This document shows, piece after piece, positions 11,436 to 25,251 of a DNA stretch of 64,000 bases. Location: positions 342,092-406,091 of the forward strand of contig NW_017265159.1 of the NCBI RefSeq assembly GCF_001638985.1, read 5' to 3'. The first letter of the stretch is position 1, and the number at the start of each line of letters is the position of its first letter. Source of the DNA: Phycomyces blakesleeanus NRRL 1555(-). Its lineage: Eukaryota; Mucoromycota; Mucoromycetes; Mucorales; Phycomycetaceae. Both the position numbers and the translations under genes were made by a program. Under the pieces are notes generated by a model that saw nothing but the letters and a program-made list of their open reading frames with translations, was not told the origin of the DNA and made no database searches.

Positions 11436-13317
11436 GAATTTATCATTCTTCTTCTTTGTGAAAGTTAGGCTTATTGTTGGTATGTTAATGTATATTTTAT
11501 TTTGGAAAAATAAGATTATCAGGTGCATTATATATATTAAAAAAACAGCCAAGAGAACAACAAGGATTTTCTACAAATAATGCAAATAATAATGCAAATA
11601 ATAATAATAATAATAATAATAACAATAATAACAAAGTTAAAAGGAAATGATTTGGATTTGTGATGCTTTATTGTTTGTTTGAGAGTAAAATAAAGAATAT
11701 TAAGGGATCTGTGTTAAAAGAATCTACCAGTGCTATAATGCTCTATCTAAAAGTGTGTAAATTACCGATTGTTTCGCAATATACCATAATAACACACAAG
11801 TAACCCAAGCTTGTGTATCGTTCTTGTCTTTTGAACCATTTCGGACAATTAGAAAGTGTATTTATTTTTAAATGACTCATTTATATATATAGTCTATGTG
11901 TTCACAGGCTACTATTTCTACACCTAATACTAATACTAATACTGTTACTGTTACTACTACTACTATCTCCATTGCCTCGCCACATATTCCAATTTGTATT
12001 CTTTGCCAAGCCATAAGAATATTCTTTAGTCCAGAGACAGAAAAAGAAAAAGAGTAAGAATAAGAAGGAAAGGAAATTAGAGCTAAAAACTGACCACTTG
12101 TTCCCTAAAATAATTACACTATCTATTCACCTGACAAGTAAAGCCAGTAATTATTACTATATTATTATTTTTTTAGCACTCTAAAGAATATACATATATT
12201 GGTTGTGCAGGTAGTTTGTTGCTAAGCAGCAGATTTTTCTCTTTAACGCAAAAATTAAAGTCTAATAATTCATATAGATGCATTATTCTTTATTGATGAT
12301 ATCATTAGTTTCGTAGTGTGTAAACATGGTTACATTTTCTATATATTTGTATTATATTACATGTATATACACAAGAAATACAAAATATTTCAATTATTTG
12401 TCAGCCATTCCCTAATCAATGAAATTCCAAGGTATACAAATCTGACAGCAAGGACTTCCAATCAGCTTTGAATCCGCTTTGGCGGAGATCGAGTATTGCC
12501 CGTTTTTTAAAAATTCCCTTTTTATTATTCTTTCTTATACAGAATAGTAACAGCACGCATGCTTCGACCCAATAGGTTCTTTTTGCATGCGAATGAACAT
12601 CAGTATAGATAGATATATTCATTCGAATTGGACAGAAATCATAGCCGCCTTCCTTTTTTTCTATTCCCATATTTCTGTAAACACACTTGTGGATTGGTTT
12701 AAAAATGGTCAAATGTACCAATAAAACTTGCAGCAAAATGGCACGCTGGTGGCACATACACATACAAAAGTGCCTTTCTTTACCCCTTTATAATATTCTT
12801 TTAAAAGCCATTTGATTTACTGTCAATACAAACAATAAAGACTCTGGACAAGCCTGACATTCTGTATATAATCATTAGCTCTAATCTATTAGGAAATATT
12901 AGCAGAAGAAATACAGTAAGGTAGAGTAAATTAGAGTGAAATAGAAAAGGGTGGAATAAACGAATGTCAGTATACAATTATATGTATATATATGAGAACA
13001 GCATAATATATATATTTAATTGCAGCATTTTTTATTTTGTATTTTGTATTTTTTTTGTTGCCGTTGCTAATTCGGAGTCATTCCGTCCCTCCCGCTTACC
13101 ACAATTTGCGATAATGAAATAAACCGAATTATAAAATAATTGAAACATTTATATATATATATGCCTAATATCTTTTTCTCTCTTGTTATTTTTTAAGCTC
13201 TTTTTAATCTTCATCGTCTCCATAGCAACTATTTTTTCTTTGTTTTCTTCCTCTTCTATTCTTTTGCACACATTAAAACAAATAAACAACCAAAGAAACA
13301 AAATAAAATAAAGCAAT
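9004..13317. other. Long AT-rich intergenic region with simple repeats
   Basis: No supportable gene in 4.3 kb. It holds CA/TG and TA dinucleotide runs (9028-9060, 9680-9720, 10490-10500, 10790-10822), ATT trinucleotide runs (11390-11433, 11588-11630), an A/G homopolymer block (10300-10335) and a degenerate GACT/GATT tetranucleotide field (11125-11235). ORFs within it are low complexity. The ORF at 12416-12763 (minus) sits in less biased sequence but shows no domain. Confidence 0.6.
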
Positions 13318-14995
13318 ATGCCTGGCTTACTTCTATCCAATGAACCTCCCAAGAAGTTTTGGAAATCATTTTCAACCAACAAACAAATACCAACAGCCAA
13401 CGACAAACACAAGTCTAATAAAACATCGTCGTCTTTAAAGAATTTGTTCAGGTAAAAAATAATTAAAATAAAATAAAAACAGACAATATTTCATTGTGCA
13501 TTTTTTTTTATTTTGGAATTTTATTTTTATTTTAAAATTTTATTTTCTCTCTCTCCCTCTCCGTCTCCCTATGTTAAAATTATACATTTATATTTTTATA
13601 TATTTTATATAGCCGCCGCTCACAGTCTCCCTCTATAGCACATCCACCAACACAATATCAACAGCAACAGCAGCAGACACAACAAACAAAACAGACGCAA
13701 CAGCAACAGCAACAACCACAGCCACAGCCACAACCACAACAACCATCTCTACCTCCATCATCACAACCTCGCAATGTCAATAAAAAGGCTTCAATCTTGT
13801 CCTTCATCAACAGATCGACACCTTTACCATCACAACATGAACCAACCTTACCGTCAAAGAACGCTTCGATATTTTCTAGTCTCAAGAAAGTCTCGAGGTT
13901 TCGTCCAAAAACAGCACTTGGCCAACAACAACCTCAACCTCAACCTCACACACCTCCATCTTGTACGCTGCCACACCTACCAAAGACAGGTAATAAAAAG
14001 AATTGAAGCAATTTGTGTATCCATCATTGTTATTATTCTTTTATTAATATTAATAATATATATTAGATTCATACATTTCTAAACCAGCATCTACTCTCCC
14101 AGCAATCCCCCTCCCTGAAATTGTCAGTCCTGCAGGAACCAGCTTAATGGATCTACCGGCTCTTGATCGAATGGATTTCTCAATCGAAAGTTGGCAAACA
14201 TCTCTTATTCGCGCCATAAATGCCTCCACAGGGCACCAAGACGACTATGACTATAGCAACCCCCCTACTCCTCAAACTCAAACTCAAACTCAAACCCAAG
14301 TTCCACATCTACCAGCCACTCGCCCCTATACAGCCACTCCAACCTCCTCAGTCTCCACTGCATCAGGTCCACGAAAGAGACGTGCACACAACCCACCCAC
14401 AGTGTCACCACAGGAATATAACCCTGACTATAGTTTTAAATCTGGTTTTAACTCTGTATCTACATTTCCACCTGTACCTGCGCCTGCACCTTCATCTACA
14501 TACGCTTTTAACTCTGATTTTGGCTCAGGCTCTGGTCCTGGTCCTGGCACTGGTCCTGGCACTGGTCCTGGTTCTGGCTCCATCTACAAGCCTGATTCTG
14601 GGAAAACAAGTCCGATTGTATTTACCAAACAGTTAGTGCCAGTAAAAGACAAATCACAAGAAGGTAGCTCGCTCTTGTCTGCTCAATTAAGGAGCGCGCA
14701 AGCCCAATCAGGCGGAGGAATTGGGTTAAAAATGACCACAAAGGCAAAATTAGAGGCCGCTGCTGCTCGGCGCAAGATGATCAAGTCTAATTATATGCAA
14801 GAGCAGGCAGATGCAGCCTTGTGGGAGACTATTCAACTTAAGAATGGTCACGGTGATTGGAAACTAGCGGGCACAATATTATCCGACCATAATCGGCAAC
14901 AACATCAACCCTTCAAAAGGGAGCACTTTTGGGGAATAGCCGGACCAATACACAATGAATCAAATCACAGCACAAATGATATACCTATCTGGTGA
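13318..14995 (+). CDS. Uncharacterised Gln/Pro/Ser-rich protein with conserved-looking C-terminal module
   Basis: Three exons, 13318-13451, 13613-13989 and 14067-14995, give 479 residues with GT-AG junctions in phase. The start follows an A-rich leader and is the first ATG of the frame (MPGLLLSNEPPKKFWKSF). Residues 45-100 are poly-Gln/Pro, coded largely by CAA/CAG/CCA. Short basic segments (KKASILSFINR, SIFSSLKKVSRFRPK) precede a disordered middle with TQ and GPGTGPGS repeats. The last 90 residues are ordered-looking and charged: KLEAAAARRKMIKSNYMQEQADAALWETI, then HGDWKLAGTIL and a Trp-rich end. No family was recognised. The many SxxR and basic patches would suit a phospho-regulated scaffold or cytoskeletal/septum protein, but this is only inference. 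Confidence 0.7.
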
Positions 14996-15629
14996 ATCAC
15001 GACTGTTTTTTCTATTATTAATAATGATAGTAAAGAAAGAATAACGGGATACCTATATCTGTATCAATATCAATATCTATATCAATATCTATATATAAAT
15101 GTATTCTTATCAGCACATTTACACACAAACACCCATTTACACTCCCCCACGCACACATATATATATACTTACACATCATATTTAACCTGTATCATTTATT
15201 CAAACAAGAGCTATTCAATAATACCAATTGAATATATCTTGTTTCCTCTTTGCGTTTATTTTTATCTGCCTTTTTTGAACCAAATATATATACAATTCTA
15301 TTTTAATACGAGACCAATAACAGCGCAAATATAAAGAAAAAGGCAATATGGCTTTGGTAGCAAACACCATTTTTGAGAATATCTACTATTCAATTCACTC
15401 GTTGCTACAGAGCGAATAATCATAATAGTATCGATATCATTTTCTCAAATATCCCACTTGTTTGACTGGACCTAAATACTTTTATGCAAAATAATAAAAG
15501 CATCTATTTTTTTTTGGTTTGCATAAAGTATTATGTTTAAAGTAGCCTAAAGAAGTCCATAATTACTCTCTTTCACTGTTACTACAAAAAACTACATTTA
15601 CACATACAAATACACATGCAATTAAAAAA
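14996..15629. other. Intergenic spacer before the proline dehydrogenase gene
   Basis: Contains degenerate TATCAATATC repeats (15055-15095), CA-rich stretches and AT-rich sequence. The last 100 bases are a pyrimidine-rich then CA-rich leader for the downstream gene. Nothing else seen. Confidence 0.5.
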
Positions 15630-18017
15630 ATGCCACTTCAATTACCCCTTCGCCCCACTTTCTCACTTTTACTATTATGTTCCAAGAGATGTACCACCAG
15701 CCAGATGCACCTTATTCGTACCAGCCCTAAGAGGCTCTCAACGTTTCGAAGCTCACCAAAAAAATCCTCTTCTAATCTCAAAAAGGCCCTTTGTGGAACC
15801 TTTGCCTTGGTGTCTACCACAACCACTCTGTTTTCTGTCAACCAAGTCTACGGTCACAAGCCACCTCATCCAGCCGCTCATCAAAACACACGTACTTCAA
15901 ATTCTTTAGCGCAAATCACAATAGCCGAACTTCAGGATAATGAATCCCAGGCAGCCGTTTCCCAAAAGAGCACAAGAGAGTTGGTTCTGGCATATGCTGT
16001 ATACCAGCTCTGTACACTTCCCTGGCTAGTTGATGCTTCCCCTTGCTTAATTAACCTGGCCAGCCAATCTTCCTTTTCTTTTCTGATCAAGGATCCAATC
16101 TATTGGGTCATCAAAAACACTTTCTTTCGGCAATTTTGTGGAGGCGAGACTGCAGAAGAATGCCAGCCAATAATGGAACGACTTGAACAAGCTGGGGTCA
16201 AATCAATTCTCGACCTTTGCGCGGAGTCCGACGATGTTGACGGAACGAATGAGGCTCAAAAAGACCGAGAAAGTGGAGAAGGTGGAGTAGGAGGAGTAAA
16301 AGAAGAGAAACGAGGGCCAGATGCATTAGCCGAAATGATCAAGCATGGGATTCGTGCCACAGCATCAAAGCACCAAAAATACTACCAAGACCAGGACCAA
16401 GGCCATGGCCAAGACCACGATTACAAAAACCATAACAATTACCAACCTGCCAAAAGTGATACTCACATATCATTGTCGGCCTTCTCAGCGATCAAAATTA
16501 CGGCATTAACGTCACCCGAATTCCTAACGAACCTCAATTCGGCACTCTCTAGACTCCAAACTGCATTTGATGACAATCAAGTCAATGGTTATCTGAGTCT
16601 GGATATATTGGACCAAATCATTCAATCCCATTTACCACCACCGCAATCCGATGCACAGCTAGTGGAACGTAAAAGACTTGTTGACCAGTTGACAGCAGGA
16701 GAGCGAAGGACAGGGACCTCGAGTGGCGGTGATGGTGTTTTAGTTGTCGATCAAGTGCAGTTTGACAGTTTGTTTGATTTTCAGGGGCCTTATCGTAAAA
16801 TCTGGTGGGATGTGCCAGACAAAGCCACATATTTCTTGAGTAATAAAGACTGGAAAGACTATGATAGGGTGGTTAATCGTCTAGAGGATATATGTCAGTT
16901 GGCTAAAGAGCTTGGAATTGGGATTATGATAGATGCTGAACAATCGTATTATCAAGAAGCTATTGATCATTTTGCACTGCATTTACAACAAAAATTTAAT
17001 CGTATTCAAGACACACACCATGAAGCACTTGTATACAATACTTGTAAGTGATATATATATAATTTTTATTTGTTTATTGAATTCATTACTATTATTATTC
17101 TTAATGGTGTAACTATTGATCCCAAATTAAATGTGTGTGTGTGAATATAAAAACCAGACCAGATGTACACCAAAAGTGGGCAACACAAACTGGAAAGAGA
17201 CACAAGATGGGCAGAACAAAAGGGATTTACACTAGCAGTCAAATTAGTCCGTGGAGCTTACATGGTGTCAGAGACAAAGGTAAGCTTAGAAAGAATAATA
17301 AAAGACGACAATATTTCAACAATAAAATAAACCTAGGTTAACTAACAAATCTTGTCACTTTCAAACAAACAAACAAACCATCACACTCACTCTAAAACTC
17401 ACACACAAACGCATACTCACACACACTCACACACACTCACACAAAAACACAAAAACACAAAAACACAAAATTTCTTGTACTTCTCTCTTTCTATCTATCT
17501 CTTTGTGTGTATGTGTGTGTAGCGCGCTAAAGACCTGGGCTACCCTTCTCCGATTCAAGACACGCTTGAAGACACACACGCGTCATTTAATGGAGCCATT
17601 CTTTTCTTGCTGAATAAACTTCAGGAGCACCATTGTTCAACCCGTCAAATCTTGTCTCCCACGACATCTCCGGTTGTATTTATGATAGCAAGTCACAACA
17701 GAGAATCGGTTGTACTGACAGTTGAAGAGATGGAACGTCACCACGTATCTCCTCAGTCTGGTGTTATCCAGTTTGGCCAACTGTATGGAATGCAGGACCA
17801 GATTTCGTATATTTTGGGCAAAAATGGGTATTCTACATACAAATACCTCCCGTATGGCATGATCGATCAAGTGCTTCCCTATCTTGTGCGCCGTGTTCAA
17901 GAGAACTCAGCTGTTCTTGAAAGCGTATCAAAAGAACAACAGTTACTATTGCAGGAAATCAAGAAGCGATTCCTTTTCAAAAAAGAAGAAGATCCAGAAA
18001 TTACACCTCCTGTTTAG
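15630..18017 (+). CDS. put1: Proline dehydrogenase, mitochondrial
   Basis: Three exons, 15630-17043, 17158-17279 and 17523-18017, encode 676 residues. The enzyme oxidises proline to pyrroline-5-carboxylate with FAD, feeding the respiratory chain from the inner mitochondrial membrane. The N-terminus is rich in Arg, Ser and Leu with almost no acidic residues, as in a mitochondrial presequence. The FAD-binding barrel motifs are clear in exons 2-3: YQMYTK, KLVRGAYMVSETKRAKDLGYPSP, DTHASFNGA, ASHNRESV, FGQLYGMQDQISY, KYLPYG and LVRRVQEN. Residues about 205-265 form a Gly/Glu- and His/Asp/Gln-rich insert, and near 313-332 is a degenerate EF-hand-like stretch (DDNQVNGYLSLDILDQII), a feature many eukaryotic PRODH proteins share. 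The start at 15630 was preferred over an out-of-frame ATG at 15616. Confidence 0.93.
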
Positions 18018-18215
18018 ACCTTGATTTGTATATATATATATATAGGTGTGAGTGAGTGAATATAGTAGCAATATTTGAAGAAAAATCCCATAAAACTCTT
18101 ATGTGTTTGTACATATATATATATAAAGACATATACTTCTTTAGTTCTTTACACACTTGTTTTCTTGGGAATAGTGCCGTGTTTGTATTTTTGTGTGTTT
18201 TGAGTATTTATAAAT

Positions 18216-19505
18216 TTATTCTTGTACAATTGTTTGATTTTCTGCTTCTGTTTCTGTTTCTGATTTTGTTGGCATTGTGTCAGAAGAAAAAGAGGAAGAT
18301 GAGGAGGACATGATGCCAAATTGAATCCATCGCAAAATAATTGGTCGTACGCGTGCTGTCCAAATTTCATGATCTGTCATGCATTTTCCATCTTCGTTGT
18401 TTATACGAGACACACGAACCCACTCCCGATGAGTTGTTCCACAAATTTTGCATTTGAAACCTGCAGTGTTGTATCTTGCCATCAGTTCCAGAAGGATTAG
18501 CCGCTCGACGCGATGTGACATTTGACACAGCATGGACTCAGGTGCCTCGACTTGTGGAAATATCTCGACGACATTAGGTATAATCTGGCAACGTTGGAGC
18601 ATTTGGCTCATTCGACTATAAGGATCTACAGAACGGCCAATCTTGAAATACGCAAATCGCCTATTTGCTACCCGCGGACCTTGTTCAAGTGAATATACAT
18701 AAATGTAACCAGGTCCATCTTCAGGAGAGGTTGATCTCATCATTTCTTTTCGAATTATTTTGTGGTAGTGTACATGAAGGTCTCTTATGGTCTTGTGTTT
18801 TATCCCAACTACAAAGTTTACAAGTATTATTGATAGACGGGCTTATAGACATAGATACATAGATACATACTATATACTACACACTACACATATGTGTATG
18901 TATGTAGGTGTGAATATAAGAGATTTGATATCTACAAATAATAATATTCTTCTTTCTTTTTTCTTTCTTTCTTATTTGAGCACGTACAATTCAAATAATC
19001 GTTCATGGTGTAAGGCATTGTGAATGTTTGTGGAACGTTTTTTTTGGAGGGACGTCTATCATCCAACTTATCACCACCAATATTACGACACACTGTTGCA
19101 GATTTTTGCAAGCGATGAGGACAACAATAATGCGGGTTTGAGTAGACAGATGAAAAGTCAATTTTGACTTTACGCACACAACGAAATCCATCTGCTTTTC
19201 GAGTACCATCACAACGGACAAGTATTGAATTTGAATTTGCTAGGATTGAATTGGATGATTTCTTTATGCTCATTTCCAATTCATTCTTCCTCAGTTGTTT
19301 GTGATGGTGGCAAAATATGTTCACCTCGCTCTTTTTGGTCTTTACACGAAGTTCGCAACGGTGACCGTGTTTGGAGGAAAAACCTTGACATTGGTGTACA
19401 TGGAATTCTGATTTTGATTGTTGGTTTTGTTTGATATTCTGAGGCGAATCAGACTTTTTTATACTAGTCAGCAAGAGAGAATTGGAATCGTCTTTAGATA
19501 ATTTA

Positions 19506-19540
<35 letters not shown>

Positions 19541-19720
19541 GGTTTTCGTTTTGGTTTTCGTTTTTGGTGTGGCAGATTCAGTTGACAATAAACGGTTGAA
19601 TGAGCGTGTGACTGGGGTGAGTGCGAGTGTAAGTGTGGGTGTTGTACAGACAGCTCGAAGGGCTAATGACCAAGGTAACTGCATTAGTGTTGCGTGAGCT
19701 TGGATTCCATGCATATGCAT
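18216..19720 (-). CDS. T5orf172/DUF1766 (GIY-YIG-like) domain protein
   Basis: Two exons, 19720-18988 and 18808-18216, joined by a GTACGT...TAG intron in phase, give 441 residues. The C-terminal half has PGYIYVYSLEQG, FAYFKIGRSVDPYSRM, then VERLILLEL, CKICGTTHREWVRV: this is the T5orf172/DUF1766 module, a GIY-YIG-related fold found in phage Orf172 and fungal proteins such as S. pombe Mug113. The middle holds two Cys-rich modules, CQGFSSKHGHRCELRV...CHHH and CDGTRKADGFRCVRKV...CCPHR, which often precede this domain and may bind zinc. The N-terminus is basic/hydrophobic (possible mitochondrial import signal) followed by a Lys-Thr dipeptide run from a TTTTCG hexamer repeat. DNA binding or nuclease activity is inferred only from the domain. 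Confidence 0.85.
19507..19565. repeat. TTTTCG hexanucleotide repeat inside a coding exon
   Basis: About nine tandem TTTTCG/TTTTGG units. On the minus strand they encode an alternating Lys-Thr tract near residues 55-75 of the DUF1766 protein. Hexamer length preserves frame, so copy number changes would alter only tract length. Confidence 0.9.
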
Positions 19721-20525
19721 GTTAATTTAGGAATCCCTTCTTTCAAAAAGGAATAAATAAAACACACGTATGTAAGGTGGGCTTATTTTGTTTTCTTGTT
19801 TTTTTTATTTTTATTTTTATTTTATAAAAAAAAAATTATACGTATAAATATATACACATATATTTTAATTTATTTCTTTGAAGCTGGCTGCCCCTTAAAA
19901 AATAGCAAGGTTCCTTTAAGTTATTTTATTTTTTACATAAGCTAAAATCTTGCTTCTATAGACTTCTATTCAAAATTTATGTATTGTCTTCTTCTTTAAT
20001 TGTGAAACATTCAAATGCAAATTATACTAAATATATCTATTGAATAAACCATACTTTAATGTGTACATATAAAATAACCAAGAAGAATAAAAGAGTCATG
20101 AAAAAGGACATTGGATTATGCATACTGAGCATTTATTCTAAAACATAAGATATTCTGAAGATTCTATAAAGTAACCAAGATATAAAAGCCAAATTCAATT
20201 CAATTGAATACAGCACTGACCCACTAGTTCATAGGCAGCATTTATTAGAGTTAAAAATTAATCAAATACACTTCTTTTTGTTTTATCACTCATTCGCTCT
20301 CACTCATTCACACACGCGCCTTTTATATATACAAGATAGCAATATTTAATGTAATTAACCTTTTTCTTTATATAAGAAACACAGGCAATTCTAATATACT
20401 CTATTTTATTCTATTTATTATTATATATGTGTATATATATACACATTTTTGCATCTCAGTTCAAGTGTCTTTTATTTTTTTCCTCTTATTTCACGCAGTA
20501 TTTCCTAGTAACCACATGTGCACAG
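19721..20525. other. Divergent promoter region between DUF1766 and WDR59 genes
   Basis: An 800-bp AT-rich spacer between two start codons pointing away from each other. The sequence is T/A rich with no repeat or ORF worth calling. A pyrimidine-rich leader (20465-20500) precedes the WDR59 start. Confidence 0.55.
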
Positions 20526-23500
20526 ATGGAATCATCACAAGATCCCACCAACCAGCCACTGGCCAACCTCTTGGGAAATGAGACCTCAAATGAACCAACC
20601 TTACACCGGCGGAAATCCGATTCAAACATTGGGAATTTACCAACATCCTCCCGCCCTGATACCCCAAGCACACTTCAAATGCGCGCACGCCGTCGCCAGT
20701 CTCAGATCGGCAACCCTTTATCACCAGCACCAACACCAACGACGACAACATCGACTCACCAAGACTTTCCTGTAAAATCCATTTCGGCACTTATCACACA
20801 ACGTCAACAGCAACGGCAACTTAAACGTCTTGAACCAAGCACTCCTCCTCCCCCTCCCCAACCTCAACCTTCACAATGCCAAGAAGATACATTTTACCAA
20901 ACACTTGAAATAAGATTGCACCATTCAGTCGGTAGTATGAGTATCAGTCCGACCTGTAGAGACGTTGTATTAGCAGGGTGAATATTGGATACAAATCAGG
21001 ACCAAAAATCTCTTTATATTATTATATTAATTTAAATCAATGAATCAATGAATTAATTATTATTATTATTATTGTTTTTTTTTTTTTAAAAAAAAAGTCG
21101 CCAAGGATTGGTGATTATTGATTTGGAAGATCCATGGTTACCTCCTCGTATACTACCTCACATGTCCAAGTGGGAAGTGGCCGATGTTCAATGGAGTCCT
21201 TATGTATCTCGAGAATCATGGGTGGCATCTACAGTAAAAATCCTTGGTTTTATTTCATTAATATATATATATACGTATACATATAAACTATAGGAAATGA
21301 GTGGTGATATATATATATATATATAAAAGAAGAAATAAGAAGAAGATTCAAGATTTCTAAAACAAATTCATCCTTTTAGTCCAATCAAAAGTTAATTGTC
21401 TGGAACCTCAATCATTCTGGATCTCAAGCAATTGAACATGTTCTTCACGCACACTCTAGAGCAATTTCAGATATCAATTGGTCGCCTCATCATCCAGATA
21501 TTCTTGCAACTTGTTCTGTAGATACTTATGTACATTTGTGGGATCTTCGATGTACAGGGCAAGGATCTGATGGAAAGGATGATCGTTCTGTTCGACCAGC
21601 CAATTCATTTACTCCTTGGAATGGTGCGTTGTTCTCTTTCTTTTATTTATGTATCTATGTATTTATTCTTGTCACTATTACTGTAACTATTATTGTCATT
21701 CTTATTACATATATACAAATATCTATACAAATATCTATACATACGCGCATTGGTCAATTATCATTATTATTATTATCTTCAAAAAGAAAAAGAAAAACAA
21801 AATAATATTTATCAACTTATTATCATTATCGTTATCCTTTGTTGTGGTGTGTCTGTGTACGCATAATTGTACGCGTATCTGTTTTTGTGGGTGTCTTTTT
21901 GTGTGTATTGTATGTAGCTGCGACAACCCAAGTGAAATTTAATCGGAAAAGCGAATTTCTCTTGGCTTCAGCACACGATAAAGACGTCAAGATTTGGGAT
22001 ATCAGAGTAAGGCTACAATAAATAAAAATAAAGAGCTATTTGTATCTTTCTGTATTAAAGAATTAATATTTAATTAGAAAGGTGCTGTTCCAGTGACAAG
22101 TATAACTGCACATTCAAAGAAGATCTATGGTATCGATTGGAGTCGACAAAATGACCATGATATTGTTACATGTAGTTTGGATAAACTTGTCAAGGTAAAG
22201 ATATAATGAATAATAGGTGGTGAATAATGGATAACAATAATTAGAAGTATAATTATATATTTATATTTATATATTATTACTATTATTACTATTACTATTT
22301 TGCTTGATTTATTATATAGTTTTGGAATATCAATACACCTGAAAAAGAAGAAGAAGTCATTTCAACAAACACTCCTGTGTGGAGAGCAAGAAACACACCA
22401 TTTGGAAACGGTGTCTTAATGATGCCTCAACGGACAGAGTCAAAGCTGTTTCTGTACAATCGTGCGAGCCCTGAAAAACCAGTACATGCTTTTGAAGGCC
22501 ATGTAGACTCAGTAAAGGAGTTTGTCTGGCGCTGGAAAGGTGGTAGCGGTAGTGAAGGAGGTAAAGTTACCAACAGTAGCAACCAAATTTATTTATGTAT
22601 TGATTTATTTATGTGTATTTTAGATGAGCGTGAATTCCAGCTTGTTACATGGTCAAAGGATCAGAATCTGAGACTTTGGCCTGTTTCAAAAGATATCATG
22701 AAGGTAAATATTATATATATATATAAATGTTGTCTATTACTCTCAAAAAGCCCCGCGGCATTTTCTTATTTTATCTGTTTACTTTTTTCTTTACTTCTTT
22801 TGCCTTCTCTTCAAAATAACTTCTTACTAGTCTGTTGGTCACAATCCAAGCCCTCGGAAAACAATGTGTTCTGGTCCTATTAACGAGAAACAGCAAGATG
22901 GTCCTTACCATCCTCATTCATTTCAACAAATGCCCAAAGCAAATCAAGACGACGAAGGACATAAGGCAATGCCAGCCTCAGTTGGTCCTCTTCGGTTGAC
23001 ACCCAACAGTCATGCAACCACAATGACTCCATTTAGAGCATCGGCGGCCACAATCGGAAACTCTGGCTTTTCGGGTGGGTATGACACGCTATCCAATGCA
23101 TACCGAGAGCAAAAATATGCCATCAATCCACTCCTTTGGATGCAGAATGTCAAGACAGTCGGGCCTGCAGGAGAACTTCGAAGAGGCGCAGCGACCGAGA
23201 ATACCTTCCAAACAGTTACAGGCGAGATGTCTGCAGTCTTGAACAAGTACGCCAGTGCAGGTGTAAAGACAGAAAAAATTAATGCTGCTTCACGCACCTG
23301 CACTATTTCCTTGCACGGACCTTGGTCAGACACACCCAATGCATTTTTGCGAATCACTGTCAGATTTCCTCCCCAGTATCCAGACAATAGCCCACCCGAA
23401 TTCGAAATCCAAAAAAATAGTATGATGTCAATTTATTATCGTGCACATATGGCCCAAGATCTCAATGCACTTGCTTCCAGCTATACGTCTCAAAAGAAAT

Positions 23501-25216
23501 GGTGTCTTGAGGCATGTATTCGATACCTTCTTGGTGAAAGTTTCCAAGAAGACGGTGATTTTAATTTAACGGCACCTGATGCGATCGGATCTGGCTTACC
23601 AGGACACAGCAACAATGGCTCTGTTGCTTCATTGACAAGTAGTCCCGGCCAATCTGGTTATATTCCTAATTGGAGTGGTCCAAACGCCGTGGATAATGGA
23701 GACTCGGATGATGAAATATTTGCTGGTCCTTCTTTTATGAGTGGGCTTTCAGGTTACGGAGCTACAGGAAAACGTGTTAGCTTACAAAGCGAAAAACTAG
23801 TTGACATGTCTTCCAAGCAAAGTGCGGACGAAACTGTTCCATTTCCACGTCTTTGCGGTGGTGTATTCTCTGGAAATGGCAAGTAAAACAAACAAAAAAA
23901 GAAAAAGCAAACTGATAGTTTCTTTGCAAATGCATAATAGGTCAACTTGTCTGTTTTTTCTCTACCTTGCGTGTCAGAGATTCGAAAAGAACAGCCCAAA
24001 AACAAAAACCGGTTGAACAAGATACAACTGCAAGAAGCAACACAACGAATGGCGAGTATTTTGAAAATACCTACAGCGATTTCTATAAGCACCCAAGAAC
24101 ATATGAACAGTTTGAAGAGTACAAGGAAATTGCTGCCATGTCGCGCCAAGGACGAAACGCTACTGTACTTGTGGCAGGATCTGGGGGAGCATTTGGAGAA
24201 TATGCCTATGATGAAGATCCTGATGAGATGGACGATGGTTTAACCTCTATGGCATCATTGTACTTTAAACCTGATGTAAGTTGGATATGTATGTTATGTG
24301 TATTTAGTTTAATACTCAACCTCTCTTGGTCTTCTTTATCTTAAAAAAATGTGTAGAGTTTTGCTCTTAGCCATTCACTTGGAAATAGAGACTCGTTATT
24401 ATACCGTGGACCAAAAACAGATCGAGTAACTTACAATGTAGTCATTGCAGACTTTACAGATATGATGCCGTACAGCCCATGGCTTGCAAAAGAATATATG
24501 TAAGTAGCTCAAGTAACTCAATCAAAAAGAAAGAAAATAGAAAACATACACACATACGAAAAGCATATATATATATTTGTGAAAAAAAATTAATTGTATT
24601 AATAATAATAATATTATAGACTTTCTGCCGATGATCCGGTATCTGCCTGTATTCACAATGCAGAAGTTTGTAAAGCTCATGACCGCCATGATCTTTTCAA
24701 AGTCTGGTCACTTGCTCTTGAGATTTTGCGAGAATGTGTTCCATTGGAGGTGCCTGGTGAACAACATGTTGCAGAAGACGGAAGTCTAGCTGTTGTCGGT
24801 CGACCTGAAGTTCAACTAAGCTGTAACGATCAAGCAGTTCAGCGAGATGCAAAGCTGGCCGAGCTGCGCTCGGTTCTGTACGCAAATCGACAGCGTCAAT
24901 TAAACTCGAAAAAAGGAACTAATGAATTACCTTCAAAAAATATGACAATATCCAGACCAAAGCAGCGGGTCAAATGGGGGAAGCACCCTCTAGGTCAAAA
25001 ATTAGCTGATAATTTGTAAGTTTACTTGCTTCTTTTCTTTTCCTTGGTCTACTATAGAAAACCATTTATAATATAAAGCACTTTGTTGTTGTCCTGATAG
25101 GTTACAACACTTTATCCTCATTGGTGATGTACAAACTGCGGCTATGCTTTCTTGTATCTTGAAAGATACAACCAAAGATTCTCAGAAAATACCTCGTATT
25201 TCAAGTCAAAAGGTAC

Positions 25217-25251
<35 letters not shown>

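Noticed and set aside
12416..12763. 115-residue minus-strand ORF
   Set aside because: No domain, no splice context, no protein-like composition beyond chance length; kept only as a note in the spacer entry.
13658..13885. Minus-strand Cys-rich ORF
   Set aside because: Antisense of the CAA/CAG-rich second exon of the 13318-14995 gene; poly-Cys comes from the repeat.
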